Below, piece by piece: positions 1 to 6,998 of a stretch of DNA of 64,000 nucleotides; within the stretch, counting starts at the first letter, position 1; the number at the start of each line of letters is the position of its first letter. The stretch is from Rhodovulum sulfidophilum. GTDB lineage: Bacteria > Pseudomonadota > Alphaproteobacteria > Rhodobacterales > Rhodobacteraceae. The DNA lies in the NCBI GenBank assembly GCA_003241785.1, contig QFPW01000017.1:1-64000 (forward strand), in the 5' to 3' direction. The notes under the pieces are model-generated. The model saw nothing but the letters and a program-made list of their open reading frames with translations, ran no database searches and was not told where the DNA came from. The translations under genes were made by a program, and so were the position numbers.

Positions 1-1
1 C

Positions 2-653
2 GTCGGGAACGCCACGTTTCGCCGCCTCGTCGACAGCGAGGCCACCGGCGGCCTGATCCTGATGGCGGTCGCGGCGCTTGCGATCCTGGTCGCGAACTCT
101 CCCGCCGCGCCTGGCTATTTTGGCGCGCTTGATGCCTATCCCGGACCGCTCAGCCTCCGGCACTGGATCAACGACGGGCTGATGGCGACCTTCTTCCTGC
201 TGGTCGGGCTCGAGATCAAGCGCGAGATGCTCGACGGCCAGCTTTCCAGCTGGCCGCGCCGCGTCCTCCCGGCGTGGCGGCGCTCGGCCGCATGATGGCG
301 CCGGCGCTGATCTACGTCTGGTTCAATCTCGGCGACCCCGCCGCCCTGCGCGGCTGGGCGATCCCCTCGGCCACCGACATCGCCTTCGATCCCGGCGTCG
401 CTCAAGGTCTTCCTCGCCGCCGTCGCGATCATCGACGATCTCGGCGCAGGTCCTGGGCGTCGCCCTGCTTTGCGGCATCGGCTTCACCATGAGCCTCTTC
501 GTCGGCGGCCTCGCCTTCGAGGACCAGGTCGCGCGGGACCGGGTGAAGCTCGGGATTCTGCTCGGATCGGTGCTCGCGGGCACGTCCGGATGGCTGCTGC
601 CGCGCTTCGCCCGGCGCGAGCCACCGCGCGGCATCGCCCGATCGCGCTCATGA
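2..653 (+). pseudogene. nhaA: Decayed Na+/H+ antiporter NhaA
   Basis: The remains of an NhaA sodium/proton antiporter are spread over three frames. Frame 2 gives the N-terminal helices (GGLILMAVAALAILVANS, then LVGLEIKREML) up to about 270. One missing base near 271 shifts the reading to frame 1 (ALGRMMAPALIYVWFN, RGWAIPSATDIAF). Near 390 it returns to frame 2 (PASLKVFLAAVAIIDDLGA). At about 449 it jumps to the C-terminal motif GIGFTMSLFVGG, ending at the TGA at 651-653. About ten residues are lost at the second break and roughly 130 at the third. NhaA is normally about 390 residues and the central transport helices are gone, so the gene cannot be functional. The true 5' end lies outside the window. 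Confidence 0.88.
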
Positions 654-810
654 CCGGCGTTCCGGACCGAGCCGGACGACGCGTCCGGATTCGCGGGTCG
701 ACGAATCCCGGGTTCGGCCGGGCCACGGCGCGACCTCGCCGTCCGCGCGGGCGGGCCTTGTCTTTCGGCCCCGCGGCGGGTCTCGCGGCTCAGGTCCACG
801 AAATCCTGGA

Positions 811-820
811 CGATATATCG
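811..820. promoter_or_regulatory. Candidate PadR-type operator (single copy)
   Basis: The core CGATATATCG followed by AAA matches the core of the twin operators in front of the PadR-DUF2218 gene and the TonB receptor gene. Over the 16-bp palindrome TTTCGATATATCGAAA it agrees at 13 positions. It is single here and lies about 200 bp before the next gene, so its role is less certain than at the other two promoters. Confidence 0.5.
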
Positions 821-837
821 AAAACTCTGGCGATCTC

Positions 838-860
838 GTACTATCGAAGGTCCATAGTAC
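838..860. repeat. Perfect 7-bp inverted repeat
   Basis: GTACTAT (838-844) and ATAGTAC (854-860) are perfect inverted repeats separated by nine bases. The symmetry suits a dimeric regulator or a short hairpin. It sits 18 bp after the candidate PadR operator and ahead of the possible promoter at 911. Confidence 0.45.
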
Positions 861-910
861 TGAAAATGTACGATTAATGTCGGAATTCCATCGGATTCTC
901 AACAGACGCG

Positions 911-939
911 TTGCGTATCTTATTGCGAGTGTCCATAAA
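911..939 (+). promoter_or_regulatory. Possible sigma-70 promoter for the gene at 1015
   Basis: TTGCGT (911-916) and CATAAA (934-939) are separated by 17 bp in an A+T-rich stretch. The match is moderate and rests only on sequence. Confidence 0.35.
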
Positions 940-1014
940 TTTTCGTCCGATTCGATGTCGAATTACCGAAAGAGGATTCGGATTATTAACTAGTTTTGTC
1001 GGGATTTGGCACAT

Positions 1015-1407
1015 ATGAAGATGAATAACGATGAGCATACGGTTTTAGAAGTCACTTCGCTCCAGGTTCTGGACGAAGACCGGGGTGAGATGTCCCTTCT
1101 TCTACATCATGGTAAGTCCGTGGATCTTCATTTCTCGACCCGAACACTTCCACGCGTGATCATGGCGCTGTTTTCCCTGGCGTCGGCGATGGAGGATCGA
1201 TCCTACGCGCTGAAGAAAGAACGGCGGATCTTCGCCTTGGGGATCAGGGATGTCGGTGTGCATGTGATCGGCAGCGGGGCCGGGCGACAGGCCGTGGTCT
1301 CCTTCGAGTTCGGCAATGGAGCGGTCTTCCGGTTTCTTCTGGACCAGCCGCTCTTTCGCAAGCTCTCCGGTGTCTTCGACAGGGAGTTCAGTCAGGGACT
1401 TCATTGA
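1015..1407 (+). CDS. Hypothetical protein, about 130 aa
   Basis: I do not recognise this protein. It is a small soluble protein without a signal peptide or membrane segment, with alternating hydrophobic residues suggesting mixed alpha/beta structure (for example LPRVIMALFSLASAM and RQAVVSFEFGNGAVFRFLL). I chose the ATG at 1015; a TTG at 1006 and an ATG at 1021 are in frame, and no strong Shine-Dalgarno decides between them. Its codons are less G+C-rich than those of its neighbours. The gene stands alone behind an A+T-rich leader with a candidate PadR operator, between the nhaA remnant and a convergent AraC-type regulator. Confidence 0.7.
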   Translation: MKMNNDEHTVLEVTSLQVLDEDRGEMSLLLHHGKSVDLHFSTRTLPRVIMALFSLASAMEDRSYALKKERRIFALGIRDVGVHVIGSGAGRQAVVSFEFGNGAVFRFLLDQPLFRKLSGVFDREFSQGLH

Positions 1408-1480
1408 CGCGGGCGCGGGATCGCGCCGCGTTTCCCCGACCTCGACAAGGTCCGGGGAGCGGCCGGCCCGCCCGTTCGCG

Positions 1481-2398
1481 TCAGCCCGTCGGGATTGACG
1501 GCGTCCCGGCGAGCTCCCGACCGAGCGTGGCGCGCAGCGTGGCCGCGTCGTCGCTCGGCGTCAGGTTGAACAGTCTGCGATAGTCTCGATTGAACTGGGA
1601 GATGCTCTGGTAGCCGACGTCATAGGCGACGGCGGAGATGGTGCTCGCGCCGGACAGGACGCGGCGCGCCTCCTGCAGGCGGACGCGCTTCTGGAACTGA
1701 ACGGGCGACATGGACGTCACCGCCTTGAAATGCCGGTGAAAGCTGGGAACGCTCATGTTCGCCCGCGCGGCGAGGCCGGAGATGCTGAGCGGTTCGGCGT
1801 AGTTGTCCCGGATCCAGGCCGTGGCGCGGCCGATCCGCGTGGCGTGTCCATTGGCGAAGGCGAGCTGGCTGAGCAACGGCCCATGCGCGGTATGCAGCAG
1901 CCGCCAGGTGATCTCCCGCCGGATCAGGGGCGCCATGACGGCGATGTCGCGGGGACGCTCGAGCAGGCGGATCAGCCGGATCAGCGGATCGATCAGCTCC
2001 GGGTCGAGCGGGGACTTGCCCGCGACGCGGGAGTCGTCCGCCCGGGGCCTGTCGCCGGCCCGTTCGCGAAGCAGGTCGGCGACGACCATCGGCTCGATAT
2101 CGAGGTGAAGCGCGAGATAGGGCGCCGCGGGGCTCGCCTCCGTCACCTGCGAGGTGACCGGAACGTCGGCGGCGCAGAGCAGCGACTCTCCGGCCGCGTA
2201 ACGGAAGGCGGTCTCCCCGACCATGAGCTCCTTCACGCCGCGCGCCACTAGTCCAAAGGACGGCTGGTAGATCGAGTGACCGACTTCGGACGGCAGATCC
2301 GTCCGGCCCACCTTCAACCCGTCCACGGGGGTCAGATAATCGAACCGGGCGTGACGCTCGATGACATCACGCAGGTCCGGGAACGACGGCTTCGTCAT
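1481..2398 (-). CDS. AraC-family transcriptional regulator (YqhC-like)
   Basis: This is a DNA-binding regulator of about 305 residues. The N-terminal part (about 15-190) resembles the AraC_N domain of the YqhC group (SIYQPSFGLVARGVKELMVGE, then a YLALHLDI segment). The C-terminal hundred residues hold the double helix-turn-helix (LSISGLAARANMSVPSFHRHFK and ISAVAYDVGYQSISQFNRDYRRLF). ATG 2398 is preferred over an in-frame GTG at 2407. Across a 494-bp gap it diverges from an aldo/keto reductase. In enterobacteria YqhC controls adjacent aldehyde and keto reductase genes, so this regulator may control the gene at 2893; that is inference. Confidence 0.88.
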   Translation of the reverse strand: MTKPSFPDLRDVIERHARFDYLTPVDGLKVGRTDLPSEVGHSIYQPSFGLVARGVKELMVGETAFRYAAGESLLCAADVPVTSQVTEASPAAPYLALHLDIEPMVVADLLRERAGDRPRADDSRVAGKSPLDPELIDPLIRLIRLLERPRDIAVMAPLIRREITWRLLHTAHGPLLSQLAFANGHATRIGRATAWIRDNYAEPLSISGLAARANMSVPSFHRHFKAVTSMSPVQFQKRVRLQEARRVLSGASTISAVAYDVGYQSISQFNRDYRRLFNLTPSDDAATLRATLGRELAGTPSIPTG

Positions 2399-2892
2399 GG
2401 CATTCACAGGTCCCGCTGGTCCGCGATCCGGCGGCCCGCCTCCGGTCGGTCATGCTCGGCATGGTGTTTCATCCTGCCCGGAAAGCGCGGGTCGGCCCTA
2501 TGCGTATCCTATCAGGACCGCGCCCATTCGTCTCATTCGCGAAACGCCCGGGAGTTGAATGAGAGCAGAGGACCAGTTGTTGATCCAATCCGCGTAGCCG
2601 CCGACCCGGGCGCGTCCCAATGTTCCGACGGCGGGTCGCCTCGCCTCGGGACGAGCCTGGAGCGGAGCATCGAGCATGACGGACGGCGGATATCGCGTCG
2701 GAATCATCGGAGCGGATACCCGGGCCAGCTGGGCCCGCGCCTCGCATGTCCCCGCGCCGCGGGCGCGACCCGCGCGCGCCGGCGAGCGGCGGGTCATCCG
2801 CGAATGACGAGGCCCCGCGACACCCCATCTGCTCCCGACGGCGGGACCGATGGGCGACGCCCCCCACGGATGTCGGTTTTCAGGAGATTTCG
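2399..2892. other. Intergenic region with a gene fragment
   Basis: This gap separates the AraC regulator from the divergent aldo/keto reductase. It contains the 43-residue oxidoreductase fragment at 2676-2807. I see no convincing intact gene, terminator or clear promoter elsewhere in it. Confidence 0.6.
2676..2807 (+). pseudogene. N-terminal remnant of a Gfo/Idh/MocA-type oxidoreductase
   Basis: Translation from the ATG at 2676 gives 43 residues beginning MTDGGYRVGIIGADTRASWA and continuing RASHVPA. That is the usual start of Gfo/Idh/MocA NAD(P)-dependent oxidoreductases: beta strand, Rossmann glycine motif, then a WA..HVPAL segment. After HVPA the reading degenerates to arginine/alanine-rich nonsense and stops at 2805-2807. 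The family is normally 330-380 residues, so this is a broken relic and not a small gene. I cannot rule out a chance resemblance. Confidence 0.55.
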
Positions 2893-3909
2893 ATGCGGAT
2901 GAGAAAGCTTGGAAGCAGTGGCCTGTTCGTCTCCGAACTGTGCTTCGGCGCCATGACCTTCGGCGGGACCGATGGCATCTGGGGCCAGGTCGGCAGGCTC
3001 GATCAGGGCGACGCCGACCAGCTGGTCAAGGCGGCGCTGGACGCCGGGATCAACCTGTTCGACACGGCCAATGTCTACGCCAACGGACGCAGCGAGGAGA
3101 TTCTCGGTCAGTCCTTCCGCGACCTCGGCGTGGCGCGGGACGACATCGTCATCGCGACGAAGGCCGCGAGCTCGATGGGGCCGGGCCCCAACATGCGCGG
3201 GGCCTCGCGCCGCCATCTCCTGAGCCAGGTCCAGGCCAGCCTCGCGCGGCTCGGGGTCGATTACATCGATCTCTACCAGATCCACGCCTTCGACCCGGCC
3301 ACGCCGATCGAGGAGACGCTGGAGGCGCTCGACACGCTCGTCCGCCGCGGCGACGTCCGCTACGTCGGCCTGTCCAACTGGGCGGCCTGGCAGATCATGA
3401 AGGCGATCGGCATCGCCAAGGCGCGCCAGCTTGCTCCCGTCACCTCGCTCCAGGCCTATTACTCGCTGGTCGGCCGCGATATCGAGCGCGAGATCGCGCC
3501 GATGCTCGTCTCCGAAGGCGTCGGCCTCATGGTCTGGAGCCCGCTCGCGGGCGGATACCTCACCGGGAAATACTCGGGCGGCGGCGACGGCGGCGGCGGC
3601 AGGCAGACGGAACTGGACTTCCCGCCGATCGATCGGGTCCGCGGCGAGCCGCTGATCGGGGTGATGAGGGCCATCGCCGAAAAGCACGACGGCAGCCCCG
3701 CGCGGATCGCGATCGCGTGGCTGTTGAGGCGGCCGGTCGTATCCACGGTGATCATAGGCGCCAAGCGTGTCGAACAGTTGCGGGAGAACGTCCGGGCCAC
3801 CGAGGTCGTGCTCGATGACGAGGATGTCGCCCGGCTCGATGACGTCAGCCGGCTGCCGATCGAATATCCGGGCTGGCTGCTGGACCAGGCTCCGGAGCGC
3901 TCCGCGTAG
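2893..3909 (+). CDS. Aldo/keto reductase
   Basis: This 338-residue NAD(P)H-dependent oxidoreductase of the aldo/keto reductase superfamily should interconvert a carbonyl compound and its alcohol in the cytoplasm. The catalytic tetrad is intact: Asp57 and Tyr62 in FDTANVY, Lys90 in IATKA and His131 in LYQIHAFD. The C-terminal phosphate-binding segment (STVIIGAKRVEQLREN) is also present. ATG 2893 follows an AGGAG at 2882-2886 with good spacing, so the longer upstream reading is not used. It heads a co-directional set with the homoserine dehydrogenase-like and metallo-hydrolase genes. The substrate cannot be told from sequence. Confidence 0.9.
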   Translation: MRMRKLGSSGLFVSELCFGAMTFGGTDGIWGQVGRLDQGDADQLVKAALDAGINLFDTANVYANGRSEEILGQSFRDLGVARDDIVIATKAASSMGPGPNMRGASRRHLLSQVQASLARLGVDYIDLYQIHAFDPATPIEETLEALDTLVRRGDVRYVGLSNWAAWQIMKAIGIAKARQLAPVTSLQAYYSLVGRDIEREIAPMLVSEGVGLMVWSPLAGGYLTGKYSGGGDGGGGRQTELDFPPIDRVRGEPLIGVMRAIAEKHDGSPARIAIAWLLRRPVVSTVIIGAKRVEQLRENVRATEVVLDDEDVARLDDVSRLPIEYPGWLLDQAPERSA

Positions 3910-3963
3910 CTTGTGGGCGATCGCCATCCCCTCGACGAGGCCACCAACCAGAAAGGCGGACCA

Positions 3964-4992
3964 ATGCGCGTTCTCAAAGTCGCCATCACCGGGTTCGGGA
4001 ATGTCGGCCGTGCCACGGCTGATCTCCTGTTGTCGCGCCGCGAGCGCTATCGCCACCTCCACGGCACCGAGGTGCGCCTGGTCGCCGTTTGCGGCTCGAG
4101 CTCCGGACTGTTCGACGCGGATGGCCTGGAGACCGACCGGTTGCGCGCGCTGGAGAAGGGTCTGACGGGGCCGGACTTCATCGCGGCGAGCGGGGCCGCG
4201 GTCGTGATCGAGGCGGGTCCGAGCGACTTTCGCACCGGCGGCCCGGGGTTCGCCTATCTCCGCTCGGCCCTGAGCGATGGTCGCGACGCCATCGTCATCT
4301 CCAAGGGCGCCCTCGTCCACGGCGGGCGCGACCTGCGCGCGCTGGCGCGCCGCTCCGGCGCGCTTCTCAAAATCAGCGGCGCGGCCGCGGCGGCCTTGCC
4401 GACGCTCGATCTGCTCGAGCACGGCCTTCTCGGCTGCCGCGTGCTGAAGCTGGAAGGCATCCTCAACGCCACCACGAACTACCTTCTCGACGCGATGACG
4501 GCGCGCGGAATTGGCTTCGAGGAGGCGCTGCGGGAGGCCCGCTCGGGCGGCTTCGCGGAGGCCGACGCGCGCGACGATATCGAAGGGTGGGATACGGCCG
4601 CGAAGCTCCTGCTCATCGCCAATTTCGGCCTCGGCCGCGATCTCGCGATGGAGGACATCTCGGTCTCGGGGATCCAGTCCGTCACCGGGCGCGAGATCGC
4701 GGCGTGGCGGGCCAACGGCCTCGTGCCGAAACTCGTCGCCACCCTCGCGGAGGAAGGGGGCGTGGTCCGGGCCGAGGTTCGCGCGCGGACCTACCGGTTG
4801 ACCGATCCGTTCGCGCATGTGGGCGGCAAGGGCAAGGCTGTCCGCTTCACGACGGACGCCATGGGCGAGACCGTCGCGATTTCCACCGGAGCCGAACCGC
4901 TCGCGACCGCCGCCGCGGCGCTGAAAGACCTAGAGCATATCCTGATCGCGCGCGCCGAGCAGGGGCCGAGGCTTGGGGGACCGGGGGCATGA
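3964..4992 (+). CDS. Homoserine dehydrogenase-like protein
   Basis: This 342-residue protein has an N-terminal NAD-binding domain (VAITGFGNVGRATADLL) and a homoserine dehydrogenase catalytic domain (GILNATTNYLLDAM, then GGFAEADARDDIEGWDTAAKLLL). The acidic and Lys residues of the family active site (EAD, and D..AAK) are visible. There is no C-terminal ACT domain, so it is the short form and would not show the usual ACT-mediated threonine feedback. It lies beside an aldo/keto reductase and an exported hydrolase, away from threonine genes. A role on another 3-hydroxy or semialdehyde substrate is therefore possible. Its last bases overlap the start of the next gene (ATGA). Confidence 0.82.
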   Translation: MRVLKVAITGFGNVGRATADLLLSRRERYRHLHGTEVRLVAVCGSSSGLFDADGLETDRLRALEKGLTGPDFIAASGAAVVIEAGPSDFRTGGPGFAYLRSALSDGRDAIVISKGALVHGGRDLRALARRSGALLKISGAAAAALPTLDLLEHGLLGCRVLKLEGILNATTNYLLDAMTARGIGFEEALREARSGGFAEADARDDIEGWDTAAKLLLIANFGLGRDLAMEDISVSGIQSVTGREIAAWRANGLVPKLVATLAEEGGVVRAEVRARTYRLTDPFAHVGGKGKAVRFTTDAMGETVAISTGAEPLATAAAALKDLEHILIARAEQGPRLGGPGA

Positions 4993-5792
4993 AAATGGCG
5001 AACACTCGAAAGCCCGGTCCAATTCGCGCTCTCACGGCCGCGGTCCTTGGCGGCGTGCTGCTCAACGCGGCCGGCCTCCTCGGGCCGAACGGCGTCGTCG
5101 CGCAGCCGGCGCAGGTGGCGGCCAGCGGATTTCGCGCGGAGAGCGGCGACATCCTCGTCAGGCCGGTTCAGCAGATGAGCGTGGTGATCGAGACGCCCGG
5201 CGGCGTCATCTACACCGATCCGACCGGCGGCGCCGACCGCTACGCCGCGCATCCCCGCCCGGACCTCATCCTGATCTCGCACGAGCATGACGAGCACTAC
5301 GACGCGCGAACGCTGGAGGAACTGGTCGGGCCCGGGACCCGGATCGTCGTCCCTCCCTACATCATGGAACGTCTCCCGCGAAGTCTGAGAGGGAACGCGA
5401 TACCGCTCGCGAACGGGACAGGCTCGGAACTCGCCGCCATGCGCGTCGAGGCGATCCCCGCATACGGCCTCGGCGGGGAAGCGGCCCGCTGGCACCCCCG
5501 CGGCCGGGGCAACGCCTATGTGGTCACCGTCGACGGGCGCAGGCTCTACATCGGCGGCTCGACCGAGGGCGTACCGGAGATGCTGGAGCTGCGCGGCATC
5601 GACATCGCCTTCCTGCCGCTCTATCCGCCCTACGCGCTCGGACCGGAGGAGGCGGCGAGGGTCGCTTCGGTCATGCGACCGAAGTCGATCTACATCTATC
5701 AATACGACAGCCTTCGCTCACGCGACGAGTTCGCGCGGCGAATCGGCGGCCTCGAGCGGCCGCCACGGGTCGTCGCGCCGGACATTCCTTGA
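4989..5792 (+). CDS. Exported metallo-beta-lactamase-fold hydrolase, variant metal motif
   Basis: This 267-residue protein has an N-terminal hydrophobic export signal (about residues 13-38, ending near VAQPAQVAA). A beta-lactamase-fold metal-dependent hydrolase domain of the UlaG-like type follows. The metal motif reads SHEHDEHYD (His98, His100, His103). Glu102 stands where HxHxDH hydrolases carry the second-metal Asp. The later strand motif is YIGGSTEG where relatives usually have a GDT-type motif. The start codon overlaps the stop of the dehydrogenase gene, so translation is probably coupled. The substrate is unknown and activity could be altered by the Asp to Glu change. Confidence 0.8.
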   Translation: MKMANTRKPGPIRALTAAVLGGVLLNAAGLLGPNGVVAQPAQVAASGFRAESGDILVRPVQQMSVVIETPGGVIYTDPTGGADRYAAHPRPDLILISHEHDEHYDARTLEELVGPGTRIVVPPYIMERLPRSLRGNAIPLANGTGSELAAMRVEAIPAYGLGGEAARWHPRGRGNAYVVTVDGRRLYIGGSTEGVPEMLELRGIDIAFLPLYPPYALGPEEAARVASVMRPKSIYIYQYDSLRSRDEFARRIGGLERPPRVVAPDIP

Positions 5793-6036
5793 GCATCGCC
5801 GCCGCGCCGTCCCGGCCCGGGTGACGGGGGCCGGCGGAAAGATCTCGGCGACCGGAGCGGTGGAGGCGGAAACCCGGGCGCGGCGGGGTCCAGTCCTCGA
5901 GGAGCCGGACAAGACGTCCGCTCCCGATGTCCTCGATCGCCTCCGGCTCGAACGGCAAAGGCGATGCCGGCTCCGTCACGCGCCGCCGCCCGGGTGATCG
6001 AGGCGATCGTCCGTCGTCGGCGCCGCGCCGCGGGGC

Positions 6037-6879
6037 TCAGGCGGCCGGCGCGTCGCCGGCGGGGTGCCAGTCGATCGCGAGCTCCTCGCGGAAGGCGAAG
6101 CGCAGCAGGTGCCGCGCGACGACATCCTCGAGCTGGGCGGTGGCCTCCGGCGTCGCGCCGGCGACCGTCATCGTCAGGATCCCGTCCGCCGCCGCGAGCT
6201 GGCAGGTGCCGGCCGGAAAGGTGATCTCTCCGGCGCCATCCTCGAACCGCGCCGGGATCTTGTGGGCGAAATGCTTCGCGAGCTGCGCCGCGTAGCCCGC
6301 CGCCTTCGGCGTGGCCACGGTCGCGACGCTTTTCAGGCTGTTGGCCGCCGGGGTCTGCGTTGTCATGATGCTCTCCATCTGCTGGGTCGCCGCCCGGAGG
6401 ACCGCCGCGATGCGCTCGGCCTCCGATGTCGCGACCGGGCCGCGGGCGATCCGGGAGCGGAGCGCCTGTTTCAGTTCGTCCATCGCGCGGGCGACCGGCT
6501 CCGGCGCGTCGCGCCGGCCCTTCTGGCCGCGCATCCGCGCCTCGATCCCGGCGAGCGCGGCCTTGTTCGCCGCCAGCAGCGTCGCCCCTTCCGGCGTGAT
6601 CCGGTAGCGCTTGCGCCCGCCCTCCGCCTCCGGGACGACGAAGCCCATGTCCTCGAGCCAGGCGAGCGTCGGATAGATCGCCCCCGGGCTCGGGCTGTAG
6701 GCGCCGTCCATCCGCCCGGCGATGGCCTTGATGAGCTCGTAGCCGTGCCGCGGCGCCTCGGCGATCATGCCGAGGACGATGAGCCTGAGCGCGCCGTAGT
6801 CGAACGGCCTGCGTCCGCGCCCGGCCTCCGCCCGATCGGCGCACCGCTCTCGCCCGCCCTCGTCCCGCGTGTGTCTCAT
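6037..6879 (-). CDS. PadR-family regulator fused to a DUF2218 domain
   Basis: This 280-residue protein begins with a PadR winged helix (about residues 25-105: LGMIAEAPRHGYELIKAI, then SPSPGAIYPTLAWLEDMGFV and RKRYRITPEG). A helical dimerisation region follows. The C-terminal part (about 185-275: KSVATVATPKAAGYAAQLAKHF and GEITFPAGTCQL) is a DUF2218 domain. DUF2218 is otherwise found alone or attached to siderophore-interacting proteins. ATG 6879 is chosen because an upstream ATG at 6915 lies inside the operator. It is transcribed in the same direction as the TonB receptor gene, separated from it by a terminator, and both promoters carry the same palindrome. An iron-, heme- or siderophore-sensing repressor is the natural guess. 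Confidence 0.85.
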   Translation of the reverse strand: MRHTRDEGGRERCADRAEAGRGRRPFDYGALRLIVLGMIAEAPRHGYELIKAIAGRMDGAYSPSPGAIYPTLAWLEDMGFVVPEAEGGRKRYRITPEGATLLAANKAALAGIEARMRGQKGRRDAPEPVARAMDELKQALRSRIARGPVATSEAERIAAVLRAATQQMESIMTTQTPAANSLKSVATVATPKAAGYAAQLAKHFAHKIPARFEDGAGEITFPAGTCQLAAADGILTMTVAGATPEATAQLEDVVARHLLRFAFREELAIDWHPAGDAPAA

Positions 6880-6886
6880 GCCGGGT

Positions 6887-6915
6887 GATCTAGATTTCGA
6901 TATATCGAAAGTCAA
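6887..6915 (-). promoter_or_regulatory. Promoter of the PadR-DUF2218 gene
   Basis: On the minus strand TTGACT (6915-6910) and TAGATC (6892-6887) are separated by exactly 17 bp. The perfect operator palindrome fills the spacer. The -10 element ends only 7 nt before the ATG at 6879, so the transcript would be nearly or fully leaderless if this promoter and start are both right. Confidence 0.5.
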
Positions 6916-6927
6916 GATATATCGAAA
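6895..6927. promoter_or_regulatory. Twin PadR-type operators, autoregulatory site
   Basis: A perfect 16-bp palindrome, TTTCGATATATCGAAA, lies at 6895-6910. A second copy with one changed half (AGATATATCG core, 6915-6924) begins 17 bp from the first core. The first lies between the -35 and -10 elements of the PadR gene. Dimeric PadR proteins usually bind such palindromes and repress their own gene. Confidence 0.75.
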
Positions 6928-6962
6928 AAAGCCCGCGCCCGCGGTTTTTTCGCGGGCGCGGG
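6925..6962 (-). terminator. Rho-independent terminator of the TonB receptor gene
   Basis: A perfect 12-bp G+C stem (6932-6943 with 6951-6962) closes a 7-base loop. On the minus strand it is followed by C and six T (6931-6925). It lies 37 bp after the receptor stop codon. Its T-tract runs directly into the PadR operator. Confidence 0.85.
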
Positions 6963-6998
6963 GAAAGGCCGGCTCCCGGGACGGGGCCGGCCGGGGGG

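Larger units (their letters stand above)
654..1014. other. A+T-rich intergenic region
   Basis: No gene is convincing here. From about 800 the composition drops sharply in G+C compared with the flanks. The stretch holds a copy of the PadR-type operator core (811-820), a 7-bp inverted repeat (838-860) and a possible sigma-70 promoter (911-939) for the small gene downstream. Confidence 0.7.

Noticed and set aside
2794..4818. Open reading of 674 codons on the minus strand
   Set aside because: It is antisense to the aldo/keto reductase and homoserine dehydrogenase-like genes, with no recognisable motif.
6880..6915. Upstream ATG at 6915 as the PadR start
   Set aside because: It would place the first residues inside the operator and promoter; the family homology begins well after the ATG at 6879.
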